Positions 43,686 through 51,178 of a stretch of 64,000 nucleotides of DNA are shown here, one piece after another (the first letter of the stretch is position 1; every line of letters begins with the position of its first letter). Under the pieces are notes generated by a model. It was not told the origin of the DNA. It searched no databases and worked only from the letters and a program-made list of their open reading frames with translations. Where the stretch lies: assembly GCF_001624695.1 (NCBI RefSeq), contig NZ_JSEP01000006.1, positions 62,001 to 126,000 on the forward strand, in the 5' to 3' direction. This DNA is from Labrenzia sp. OB1. GTDB lineage: Bacteria > Pseudomonadota > Alphaproteobacteria > Rhizobiales > Stappiaceae. A program made the position numbers and the translations under genes.

Positions 43686-44501
43686 TCAGCTTGCGATGCC
43701 CGGCAGTGCCCGGATCCACGGGACCATCATCGCGGCAACCTCGTCCGGCTTTTCGTCGGGCAAGGCATGGCTGGCACCGTCGACGGTCACAAGGTCGACG
43801 CGCGGAGCGAATTCCCTGACGTAGAAGTCGCGCCCATCCGCCGGACGAAACGGGTCCTGCAGCCCGACGATATCGAGGATGGGAGATGTCCCGGAAGACC
43901 ACCAGCTGTCCCGGTCGGTCCTGGCGCGTGCGGCACGCTGTGCCTTAACCAGTTCCCCCGACCAGCCCTTGAGCCAGGGACGCGGGTCATGGCCTTCTGC
44001 AAAGAAGCACAGCCGCAGAGCCGCAAGCCTTTCCGCTTCAGGGGCATCCGGATCCATCGCAATATCGATTCCGCGCGACAATTCCGGCGCCCATTTTCCA
44101 CCGCCTGCCGCAAGCAGAACAATGCCCTTCACGAGATCGGGCCGGTCATGGGCCACGGTTCTCGCGATCCAACAGCCATAGGCATGGCCGACAATCACAG
44201 CGCCACCCCGACCTGCTTCAGCGTCCAGCGCTGCAGCGGCATCCGCCGCGAGGTCGTGAAAGTCGATCTCGTGCAACGGTCCCTCGCTCTGGCCCGTGCC
44301 GCGCGGCCACGGCAGCACCACACGCAAACCGGCTTCGGTCAGCTTTTCAGCCAGATGGGCGAAATCCTCCGGCCCGCGCCCGGTGGAAGCAACAAGGCAG
44401 AGTGTCGGCGCCTCATCGCCGCCGGGACCGCTCACCGTATAGGCGATGCTGGCGGCACCGTTTTCCACAAACCTGACTTCGCCGGACAAAGCGGTGCTCA
44501 T
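43686..44501 (-). CDS. Alpha/beta-hydrolase-fold protein with the nucleophile replaced by alanine
   Basis: The start at the ATG 44501 (MSTALSG) follows AAGGAGG; an in-frame Met five codons upstream lies before that site. The 271-residue product has the alpha/beta hydrolase layout: WPRGTGQSEG, nucleophile elbow VGHAYGCWIA, and a C-terminal DGASHALPDEKP with the His. The elbow is GHAYG, so the catalytic Ser, Asp or Cys position is Ala in the DNA as read. The protein may be a non-hydrolytic member, such as a cofactor-free lyase, or a binding protein. It lies between the FadB-like and D-2-hydroxyacid dehydrogenase genes. Confidence 0.82.
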   Translation of the reverse strand: MSTALSGEVRFVENGAASIAYTVSGPGGDEAPTLCLVASTGRGPEDFAHLAEKLTEAGLRVVLPWPRGTGQSEGPLHEIDFHDLAADAAAALDAEAGRGGAVIVGHAYGCWIARTVAHDRPDLVKGIVLLAAGGGKWAPELSRGIDIAMDPDAPEAERLAALRLCFFAEGHDPRPWLKGWSGELVKAQRAARARTDRDSWWSSGTSPILDIVGLQDPFRPADGRDFYVREFAPRVDLVTVDGASHALPDEKPDEVAAMMVPWIRALPGIAS

Positions 44502-44590
44502 TGGCCCCTCCTTCATGTTTCACGCGTATTGGAGACAGCGCCCGGGAGCGCTTTTGAATTGTGCAGCGGCAGTGGGCGTGGCGGTGTCGC

Positions 44591-45553
44591 TCATGTGAGT
44601 TCGCGCAGCGGCGTGCCATCAAGCCATGCGAGAATGTTTTCGACCGCATCGGAGTAGTAGACGCGATAATTCTCCTCGGTGACGTAGCCGATATGCGGCG
44701 TCGCCAGCACGTTGGGCAGACGGCGATAGGGATGATCGTCCGGCAGCGGTTCCTGCCCGAAAACGTCGAGCACGGCGCCGCCGATGCGCTTGTCCTGCAG
44801 CGCGGCGATCAGGGTTTCCTCATCCGCGATCGGCCCGCGAGAGGTGTTTACGAAAACCGCGTCGCTTTTCATCGCCCCCAGCAGGTCCGCGGAAATCAAC
44901 CCCTCGGTCTCCGGTACTAGCGAGAGCTGAACGGTGATCACGTCGCTGCTGCGGAAAAGTTCCAGCAAGGTCACCGGTTCGATGTTCAGCGCCTCGGCGC
45001 GGGAGGCCAGATCCGTTCGTGTCCAGGCGCAGACTTCCATGCCGAAGGCCTGGCCGAAGCCCACCACCCGGCGGCCGAGTTTTCCCAGTCCGACGACGCC
45101 CAGTTTCCGCCCCTGCAGCGAACGGCCGAGACCTGTCTGCCAGGGACCGCCTGCACGGAAATTGGCGACCTCTTCCGGCAGCTTGCGCATATACGCGAGA
45201 AGCCCGGCCCAGGCCAACTCCGCAGCGGGGTTTCCGGCGGCGCCGGTGCCGCTGACGGTGATGTTCAGTTTCTTTGCCGCAGCAAGGTCGATGCTGCGAT
45301 TTCTCATGCCGGTCGTGACCAGAAGCCGCAGCTTTGGCAGCCGTTTCAGCAGGCTTTCAGGAAACCCGGTGCGTTCGCGCATGGCGACGATCATTGTACA
45401 GTCGGCAAGATCAGCAGCGACGCTGTTTTCGTCGCCAAGATGTTTGTCGAACCGGCGGATTTCAACCCTGTCTTTCAGGCTTGACCAGTCCGCCGACGTC
45501 AGTGCGACGTCCTGGTAGTCGTCGAGGACGGCGCAAATCGGTCTGTCTGTCAT
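44591..45553 (-). CDS. D-2-hydroxyacid dehydrogenase family protein
   Basis: This 320-residue NAD(P)-dependent enzyme has the Rossmann motif GVVGLGKLGRRVVGFGQAFG and the family's catalytic segments: Arg in NTSRGPIADEETL, an acidic residue in DVFGQEPLP and His in ATPHIGYVTEENY. It would interconvert a 2-oxoacid and a D-2-hydroxyacid. In this operon it may feed a 2-hydroxydicarboxylate into the fumarase-like step, but that is inference. It lies directly downstream of the second tctC gene, from which it is separated by a GC hairpin with a short T run on its strand. Confidence 0.88.
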   Translation of the reverse strand: MTDRPICAVLDDYQDVALTSADWSSLKDRVEIRRFDKHLGDENSVAADLADCTMIVAMRERTGFPESLLKRLPKLRLLVTTGMRNRSIDLAAAKKLNITVSGTGAAGNPAAELAWAGLLAYMRKLPEEVANFRAGGPWQTGLGRSLQGRKLGVVGLGKLGRRVVGFGQAFGMEVCAWTRTDLASRAEALNIEPVTLLELFRSSDVITVQLSLVPETEGLISADLLGAMKSDAVFVNTSRGPIADEETLIAALQDKRIGGAVLDVFGQEPLPDDHPYRRLPNVLATPHIGYVTEENYRVYYSDAVENILAWLDGTPLRELT

Positions 45554-45571
45554 CTGGCGTTTTCCGTAAAA

Positions 45572-45598
45572 GGCCCGACCGCGGTCGGCGACCGGGCC
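45572..45598 (-). terminator. Stem-loop between the second tctC and the D-2-hydroxyacid dehydrogenase gene
   Basis: On the minus strand GGCCCG and CGGGCC pair around a loop that itself contains the palindrome CCGACCGCGGTCGG, and a TTTTAC run follows. It is a plausible partial terminator or mRNA-stabilising element after the receptor gene. Its position parallels the hairpin behind the first tctC gene. Confidence 0.6.
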
Positions 45599-45607
45599 GA
45601 GGTTATG

Positions 45608-46558
45608 TTACTTCTTGATACCGGCGGCGTCGGCGAGGGCTTGCCACTTGGTCAGTTCCTCATCGACCTGGGTGACGAAGGCCTCCGAGGTGCCGCCGTT
45701 CAAGGTCCAATCCAGCGGCGTAACCGTGTCGATGAATTCCTGATTGGCGAGGGCCTCGTTGACGTCCGCGTTGATTTTCGCAAGGATCTCCGGATCCGTG
45801 CCTTTTGGCGCAAAAACGCCGAGCCATTGCTTGATCTCAAGATCCGGATAGCCCAGTTCTCCCGCCGAAGGCACGTCCGGAATGACGTCGATGCGTTCAT
45901 TGCCCAGCACCATCAGGGGGCGAACCTTTCCGGCTTCGATGTTCTTGCCGGCCGAACTGATACTCGACCCGTAGATATCCGTTTCATTGCTCAGGATCGA
46001 CACAACAGCAGGACCACCGCCTTTGAAGTGCACGACTTCAACGTCGGCGCCACTGTCGACGATGAATTTTTCCATCGCGAAATGGGTCGTGGTGCCCAGG
46101 CCAGCCGTTGCAGCGAACTTCGGGCTTTCCTTGCTGGCAGCCACGAATTCTTCCAGCGTTTGGTAAGGAGACTCCCCGTTGACGATCAGAACGAAGGAGA
46201 CATGTCCCACATTTACAATCGGGACCAGATCGGTTCGTGAGTCAAACGGCAGCTCCTTCTGGATCGCGGGTGCGGTTACGAATGCCGATGAGGTCATCAG
46301 CAAGGTCTGCCCATCCGGCTTCGCTTGCGACACATAGGCGGTGCCGATCATCGATCCGCCGCCGGGCTTGTTGTCGACCACAACCGCCTGCCCCCATTTT
46401 TCCTCCAGATAGGGTGCAAGATGGCGGGCGAAGACATCGGTGTTGCCTGACGGGGAATAGGGAATGACGATGGTCACGGGCCCGGACGGGTAGTCGGCGG
46501 CCATTGCCGGCAGGGCGAAGCCCAGTGCCGCCACTGCTGCGGTGATAAATTTCTTCAT
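45608..46558 (-). CDS. Tripartite tricarboxylate transporter substrate-binding protein (TctC/Bug type), copy 2
   Basis: The start at ATG 46558 has AGGAGG six bases upstream; an in-frame Met five codons earlier does not. The 316-residue protein has a Sec signal peptide (KKFITAAVAALGFALPAMA) and the mature Bug fold, with VIPYSPSGNTDVFARHL and VVDNKPGGGSMIG. The ligand loop SPSGNTD differs from the PPGGSTD of copy 1, so the two may bind different acids. In this operon the order is B-A-C with the receptor last, unlike C-B-A in copy 1. Confidence 0.92.
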   Translation of the reverse strand: MKKFITAAVAALGFALPAMAADYPSGPVTIVIPYSPSGNTDVFARHLAPYLEEKWGQAVVVDNKPGGGSMIGTAYVSQAKPDGQTLLMTSSAFVTAPAIQKELPFDSRTDLVPIVNVGHVSFVLIVNGESPYQTLEEFVAASKESPKFAATAGLGTTTHFAMEKFIVDSGADVEVVHFKGGGPAVVSILSNETDIYGSSISSAGKNIEAGKVRPLMVLGNERIDVIPDVPSAGELGYPDLEIKQWLGVFAPKGTDPEILAKINADVNEALANQEFIDTVTPLDWTLNGGTSEAFVTQVDEELTKWQALADAAGIKK

Positions 46559-46576
46559 GGTATTCCTCCTCACGTT

Positions 46577-48124
46577 TCAGATGCTCTTTTTGGTTGGATC
46601 TTGGTCAGCTCTTGCCGAAGACGCGCGGTCCGTCCGGCGCTGCCGCACGCCCTCCGAACCCCAGACGCTCCACAACAGGATCAAACCGGTCAACGCCATG
46701 ATCACGGCACTGATCGGACGGTCGAAAAAAGTCATGAAATCGCCGCGGCCCAACAACATGGCCCGGCGGAAATGCTCTTCCATCAACGGGCCCAGCACAA
46801 AGCCAAGCAAAAGCGGCGCGCCGGGAAAGCGGAAGATCCGCATTGCATAGCCCAGGGCACCGAATGCGAAGACCATCCACACGTTCAGCGGAGAAAAGCT
46901 GGCGGTATAGGCACCGATGCAGATGAACATCAGAACCGACGGATAAAGCAGGTTGTACGGGATGGTCAGCATCCGCACCCAGACGCCGATCAACGGGATG
47001 TTCAAAATGAGCAGGATGACATTTCCGACCCAGAAACTCATGATGAGCCCCCAGAACAGCTCCGGCTCGTCGGAAATGAGCGTCGGCCCCGGCGCGATGC
47101 CGTGGATCATCAATGCGCCCAGCATCAGGGCCATGGTGGCGCTACCTGGAACGCCCAGGGACAAGGTAGGAATAAAGGCGGTCTGATCGGCGGAGTTGTT
47201 GGCGGCTTCGGGAGCCATGATACCCTCGATCGCGCCTTTGCCGAACCGTTCCGGCGTTTTGGACAGGCGCTTTTCGACGGCATAGGACAGGAAGGCCGCG
47301 ATGGACGGCCCTGTGCCCGGCAAGGTGCCGAAGAATGATCCCATGGTCGAGCCGCGCAGCATCGGCATCCAGGACCGCCGCACATCGTCCCGTGTCGGTT
47401 TGATGGCCTTCAGCCTGACGCTGTCCGGGTCGATGTCGGTCGCCTTCACGCGCCGGACGGACATGATGATCTCGGCCACACCGAAGACCCCCATCGCCAG
47501 CGCGATCAGGCTGACGCCCTCGAGCAAACCAAGCGATCCGAAGGTGAAACGGGCCGTGGCGGTCTGTGAGTCCATTCCGACAAGCCCGATGATGATCCCC
47601 AGAACCATCATTGCCAGCCCCTTGATCGCCGAACCTTCGGAAATCGTCGACGCCGCGACCAACCCCATCAGCATCAGTGCGAAATATTCGGCCGAGCCGA
47701 AGCGCAGCGCGTATTCGGCAATGACCGGTGTGAACAGGGTCAGAAGGATGATCCCGAAGGACGCGCCGAAGAACGACGCCACCGTCGTCATGAACAGCGC
47801 AACGCCGCCACGGCCCTGTCTGGCCATCGGAAAGCCGTCGAGACAGGTCACCGCGTTGGCCGGTGTGCCCGGCAAATTAAGCAGGATCGAGGCGGTGGAT
47901 CCGCCATAGGTGGTGCCGTACCAGATGCCGGCCAGCATGATCAGCGCGGTGGTGGGCTCCAGGTGAAAGGTCAGCGGAAACAACATCGAGATCGCGGCCA
48001 GAACGCCCAGCCCCGGTATCACGCCAACCAGCGTGCCCAGCAATGCGCCCAGAAAGCAGTAGAAAATATTTGTGAAGCTCAGCGCGACACTGAAGCCAAG
48101 CCCGATATTACCCAGAAATTCCAT
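46577..48124 (-). CDS. TctA-family large membrane subunit, copy 2
   Basis: The start is ATG 48124 (MEFLGNIGLGFSVALSF), overlapping the tctB stop; the frame extends further only as a shadow. The product has 515 residues, the same as copy 1, with matching landmarks LVGVIPGLGVLAAISM, WYGTTYGGSTAS, NLPGTPANAVTCLDG and TLPGTGPSIAAFLSYAVEK. About 12 membrane segments are visible. With TctB and TctC of the same operon it forms a second complete tripartite carrier for a carboxylate. Confidence 0.92.
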   Translation of the reverse strand: MEFLGNIGLGFSVALSFTNIFYCFLGALLGTLVGVIPGLGVLAAISMLFPLTFHLEPTTALIMLAGIWYGTTYGGSTASILLNLPGTPANAVTCLDGFPMARQGRGGVALFMTTVASFFGASFGIILLTLFTPVIAEYALRFGSAEYFALMLMGLVAASTISEGSAIKGLAMMVLGIIIGLVGMDSQTATARFTFGSLGLLEGVSLIALAMGVFGVAEIIMSVRRVKATDIDPDSVRLKAIKPTRDDVRRSWMPMLRGSTMGSFFGTLPGTGPSIAAFLSYAVEKRLSKTPERFGKGAIEGIMAPEAANNSADQTAFIPTLSLGVPGSATMALMLGALMIHGIAPGPTLISDEPELFWGLIMSFWVGNVILLILNIPLIGVWVRMLTIPYNLLYPSVLMFICIGAYTASFSPLNVWMVFAFGALGYAMRIFRFPGAPLLLGFVLGPLMEEHFRRAMLLGRGDFMTFFDRPISAVIMALTGLILLWSVWGSEGVRQRRTDRASSARADQDPTKKSI

Positions 48125-48573
48125 CAGAAAGGCCACCGTACAAGCGGAATGGGAAGTCCGAGACCGACGACAAAGACCAGCGGGGCCATAAGGCTGAGCG
48201 CAATGCAGAGCAGAACAAGGCTGACGGGACGGATGCGCAGTTCGGCAAGTGACGAGATCACCACGATGGAGACGATGGCCGGGATCAGCCCGAAGGGAAC
48301 AATCGTCAGCGCAAACGCCATGACGCCGCCGAGCACGAACAGCGGCGAGAAGAAGCGGACATCCGGCCGATTGCCCGTTCGGCGAAGCGCCTGGACCGCC
48401 AGCGACACCCCCAAAGCGGCGAGCACCACCCCCAGAATTACGGGAAACATGCCCGGCCCCATCCTCTGCAAGGTGCCCAACGGATAATTCCCGACCGAGA
48501 CGAGGCTGACACCTGCGCCGATCAGGAAAAGCAGCATGCCCCCTGCCAGGTCGGTATAGTCGAATCTGTACAT
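48124..48573 (-). CDS. TctB-family small membrane subunit, copy 2
   Basis: I start at the ATG 48573 (MYRFDYTDLAGG), preceded by GGGAGGA, giving 149 residues; an ATG four codons upstream lies before that site. Four hydrophobic segments and QRMGPGMFPVILG after the first helix match TctB. It is the first gene of the minus-strand operon, overlaps tctA by one base, and has candidate operator G about 100 bp upstream. Confidence 0.87.
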   Translation of the reverse strand: MYRFDYTDLAGGMLLFLIGAGVSLVSVGNYPLGTLQRMGPGMFPVILGVVLAALGVSLAVQALRRTGNRPDVRFFSPLFVLGGVMAFALTIVPFGLIPAIVSIVVISSLAELRIRPVSLVLLCIALSLMAPLVFVVGLGLPIPLVRWPF

Positions 48574-48670
48574 CTGTCCTCCCATCCCGGTACGGCTGCT
48601 TGCAGCCCTTCGGTCTGCGCGACATCGGTAAAAGAGGTCCTCCCCCCATCTCCGGGCGCCGCTCCGCCAC

Positions 48671-48694
48671 TAAAAGAATACAAATATAGCTTAT
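48671..48694 (-). promoter_or_regulatory. Island operator candidate G (upstream of the second tctBAC operon)
   Basis: On the minus strand ATAAGCTA, a 6-bp spacer and TATTCTTTTA give the same layout as sites A, D and E, with a good left arm and a weak right arm. It starts about 98 bp upstream of the tctB start. The surrounding 48586-48975 gap holds no gene. Confidence 0.35.
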
Positions 48695-48878
48695 TGTCAA
48701 ATATGAGTTCAAACCGCTCTTTGCGGATACACCGATGGCTCGTATTTCAAGGCAAGGTCAACTTCTCAAGCAACTGTTTTGTTGATTGATTCAGCTAAGT
48801 CTTAACCGAAAACCTTAGTGGAAAGGTCATCTCACCAGGAAGGACAATCCGGCAGATGCAGATCTTCACATGATCAAT

Positions 48879-48900
48879 TGAATCATTTTTATAGCATATT
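48879..48900 (+). promoter_or_regulatory. Island operator candidate H (upstream of the AbrB-type gene)
   Basis: TGAATCA (48879-48885), a 6-bp spacer TTTTTA and TAGCATATT share the left arm with site B and part of the right arm with site C. It lies 76 bp upstream of the chosen start of the AbrB-type gene. Confidence 0.35.
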
Positions 48901-48975
48901 ATACTGTAGATGAAATTCAGCTATCATTTGAACTGCTTTCGCTGCCCGAGCGCCGCGCAACAAGGGACTATCGAC

Positions 48976-50037
48976 ATGGGCTCCAAACTGGCGCTACCGA
49001 TGCTCTATCTCCTCGCCACTTGCGCCGGTTTTCTGTTTTCCCAGATCAACGCACCGCTGCCCTGGATGATCGGCCCACTGTTCGCGACGGCCGTTCTGAC
49101 GGCGACGGGCCTGTCGACAGTCCGGGTCTCGACCCGCACCCGCCCCTTCGGACAGATCGTTGTCGCGACCTTCGTCGGGTCGCATTTCACGCCCGAAGCG
49201 CTGCACTCACTGCTTCGCACCGCTCCCCTGCTGATCTCCGTCGGCCTCTTTGTGCTGCTTGCAGCGATGCTCGTGGCGCAGATCCAGAGACGGATCTACG
49301 GCACCGATCCGGTCTCGGCGCTCCTTGCGGTCGTCCCGACCTCCCCGGTGGAGGCCAGCGTTCTGGCCGAACGTTTTGGCGTCCCTCATGGTCCGATCGT
49401 TCTGGCTCAGACGGCCCGTATCGCGCTGGTCGTCGCGGTTATTCCGTTCCTGCTTCACCTTGGCAGCGACGAACAGGGCGTGTTGTCAGAGGTTCTCCCC
49501 AGGCGGGACGGCCTGGCCGGGATCGCAGTTACCCTCGCGGGGGCACTTCTCGGACCGGTGATCTTCCGTGTCCTGAAATTCGCCAATCCGTTTTTTCTGG
49601 GTCCGCTTTTCCTGATCGCCGCGCTTTCGGCGCTGGACTTTCCTGCCTACGATATTCCCGCGCCTCTGCTTGCCGCCGCGCAGATTGTCCTGGGCACCTG
49701 GCTCGGGTCGAGTTTTCGCCCCGAACTGCTGGAGCAGCGCAACCGGCTTATCGGGCAGATCCTGCTGTCATCGACGCTGCTACTGGTCGCCTGTATCCTC
49801 GGCGCGAAGGCCCTGTCCTGGCTTTTCGGGGCGCCTTTCGCCACGGTGCTGATGGGGATCGCTCCCGGCGGCGTGACCGAGATGGCGCTGACGGCCGGGG
49901 TTCTCGGACAGGACGTGGCGATGGTCACCGCCATGCAGTTGACCCGCATCTTTCTGATCATGCCCAATCTCGGCTGGATCACCCGTCTGACCCACCGCCG
50001 GAAGCCCCCCATAAAGCAACCGGAGGCCGGCGAATGA
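48976..50037 (+). CDS. AbrB-family membrane protein (putative transporter/regulator)
   Basis: I prefer the ATG at 48976 (MGSKLALPM) over an in-frame ATG at 48910, because AAGGGA lies upstream and the hydrophobic fold begins there; the product is then 353 residues. It has about ten membrane segments arranged as two similar halves, each opening with a PWMIGPLFA- or PLLAAAQIVLGTWLG-type segment, as in AbrB-duplication proteins. The region GIAPGGVTEMALTAGVLGQDVAMV is the strongest family signature. The role is unknown, although such genes often stand next to TctA/TRAP carriers. It stands alone, divergent from the tctBAC operon. Confidence 0.87.
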   Translation: MGSKLALPMLYLLATCAGFLFSQINAPLPWMIGPLFATAVLTATGLSTVRVSTRTRPFGQIVVATFVGSHFTPEALHSLLRTAPLLISVGLFVLLAAMLVAQIQRRIYGTDPVSALLAVVPTSPVEASVLAERFGVPHGPIVLAQTARIALVVAVIPFLLHLGSDEQGVLSEVLPRRDGLAGIAVTLAGALLGPVIFRVLKFANPFFLGPLFLIAALSALDFPAYDIPAPLLAAAQIVLGTWLGSSFRPELLEQRNRLIGQILLSSTLLLVACILGAKALSWLFGAPFATVLMGIAPGGVTEMALTAGVLGQDVAMVTAMQLTRIFLIMPNLGWITRLTHRRKPPIKQPEAGE

Positions 50038-50047
50038 GAGTGGCACG

Positions 50048-50075
50048 CGGCTCAGGCCAACAAAGGCCTGAGCCG
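50048..50075. terminator. Perfect stem-loop between the convergent AbrB-type and dctP genes
   Basis: CGGCTCAGGCC (50048-50058) and GGCCTGAGCCG (50065-50075) form an 11-bp perfect stem with a 6-base loop AACAAA. No T run follows on either strand. Its place between two convergent genes suggests a shared 3'-end structure for both transcripts. Confidence 0.65.
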
Positions 50076-50094
50076 GTGAACTTCACTCGCTTCG

Positions 50095-51159
50095 CTAGAC
50101 CCGCTGGGTGTAGGTTGCCGCTTTCATAAGAACCGCATAGTCCCTGGAAAGATCGAGAAACGCATCGTAGCTTTTCTGAACTTCGGCGAATGACGGATTG
50201 GCGGCGGCATTCTCCGCCATGACCTCGGAAACGGCAGTCTTGAGCGCTGCCGTCACGTCTTCCGGGAAGGCCGCAAAGGTGGTGCCTTCCGATTTCAGCT
50301 TCCGCATGGCGACTGCGTTGTAATAATCGAACTGGGCCGTCGTTTCCACCGATGCGGCCTCGGCGGCGTTGGCGATAATCGCCTGAAGATGCGGCGCCAG
50401 GCTGTCATACGCATCCTTGTTGACGACGATCTCAAGACCCGCCGAAGGCTCGTGGAAGGCCGGGACGTAGCAATATTCGGCGACCTTCTGCAGGCCGAAA
50501 GCCTGATCCAGCATCGGTCCGACCCACTCGGCCGCATCGATGGCGCCGGACTGGAACGCCGGGAAGATTTCCGGAGGCGGCAGCAGCACGGCGTTAACGC
50601 CCAGCTTGCGCATCGCCTCCCCGCCAAGACCGGCGATGCGCATGTTCAGCCCGGCAAGATCGTTCAGGCTTTCAATCGGCTTCTTGAACCAGCCGGCCGC
50701 CTGAACACCGGAGTTGCCGGAGTAGAAGGGTACCAGACCGCGTTCGGCGTAGATGCTGTTCCAGAGGTCCTGACCTCCGCCATACCGCAGCCAGGCGGTG
50801 GTTTCTTCGGCGGTCATGCCGAAGGGGACGGCGGAAAAGAAATGCAGTGCCGAGTTTTTCGACGCAGCGTAATAGGGCGTGGAGTGGCCTATTTCCGCCG
50901 TCCCCTGCTCTACCGCATCCTCCACGCCGAACGGAGGAACGAGTTCGCCGCCCGAATAGACCTTGAAGGTCAGCTGGCCATCGGACATGGCGGCCACCCG
51001 GTCGGCGAAGGCTGTGACGTTGGTGCCGACACCCGGCGCTTTTGCCGGAAAGGACGTCGGCAGCTTCCATTCGACCTTGCCCTGGGCGATTGCAGGCGCC
51101 GCAAGCATGGTTGCGGGTGCGGCAACGGCCCCCGCCTTCAGGAAATCACGTCTTTTCAT
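50095..51159 (-). CDS. TRAP transporter substrate-binding protein (DctP family, TakP-like)
   Basis: The start at ATG 51159 (MKRRDFLKAG) follows GGGAGAG; the frame is open further upstream without an RBS. The 354-residue protein has an RR-type signal that may be a Tat signal (KRRDFLKAGAVAAPATML), cleaved near AIAQ. The mature part is a DctP fold; EIFPAFQSGAIDAAEWVGPMLD and YCYVPAFHEPSAGLEI match the 2-oxoacid-binding TakP subgroup, where the Glu-Trp pair and a His coordinate ligand and Na+. It is the last gene of the Q-M-P operon. Confidence 0.9.
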   Translation of the reverse strand: MKRRDFLKAGAVAAPATMLAAPAIAQGKVEWKLPTSFPAKAPGVGTNVTAFADRVAAMSDGQLTFKVYSGGELVPPFGVEDAVEQGTAEIGHSTPYYAASKNSALHFFSAVPFGMTAEETTAWLRYGGGQDLWNSIYAERGLVPFYSGNSGVQAAGWFKKPIESLNDLAGLNMRIAGLGGEAMRKLGVNAVLLPPPEIFPAFQSGAIDAAEWVGPMLDQAFGLQKVAEYCYVPAFHEPSAGLEIVVNKDAYDSLAPHLQAIIANAAEAASVETTAQFDYYNAVAMRKLKSEGTTFAAFPEDVTAALKTAVSEVMAENAAANPSFAEVQKSYDAFLDLSRDYAVLMKAATYTQRV

Positions 51160-51178
51160 GGATTCTCTCCCAGATTGA

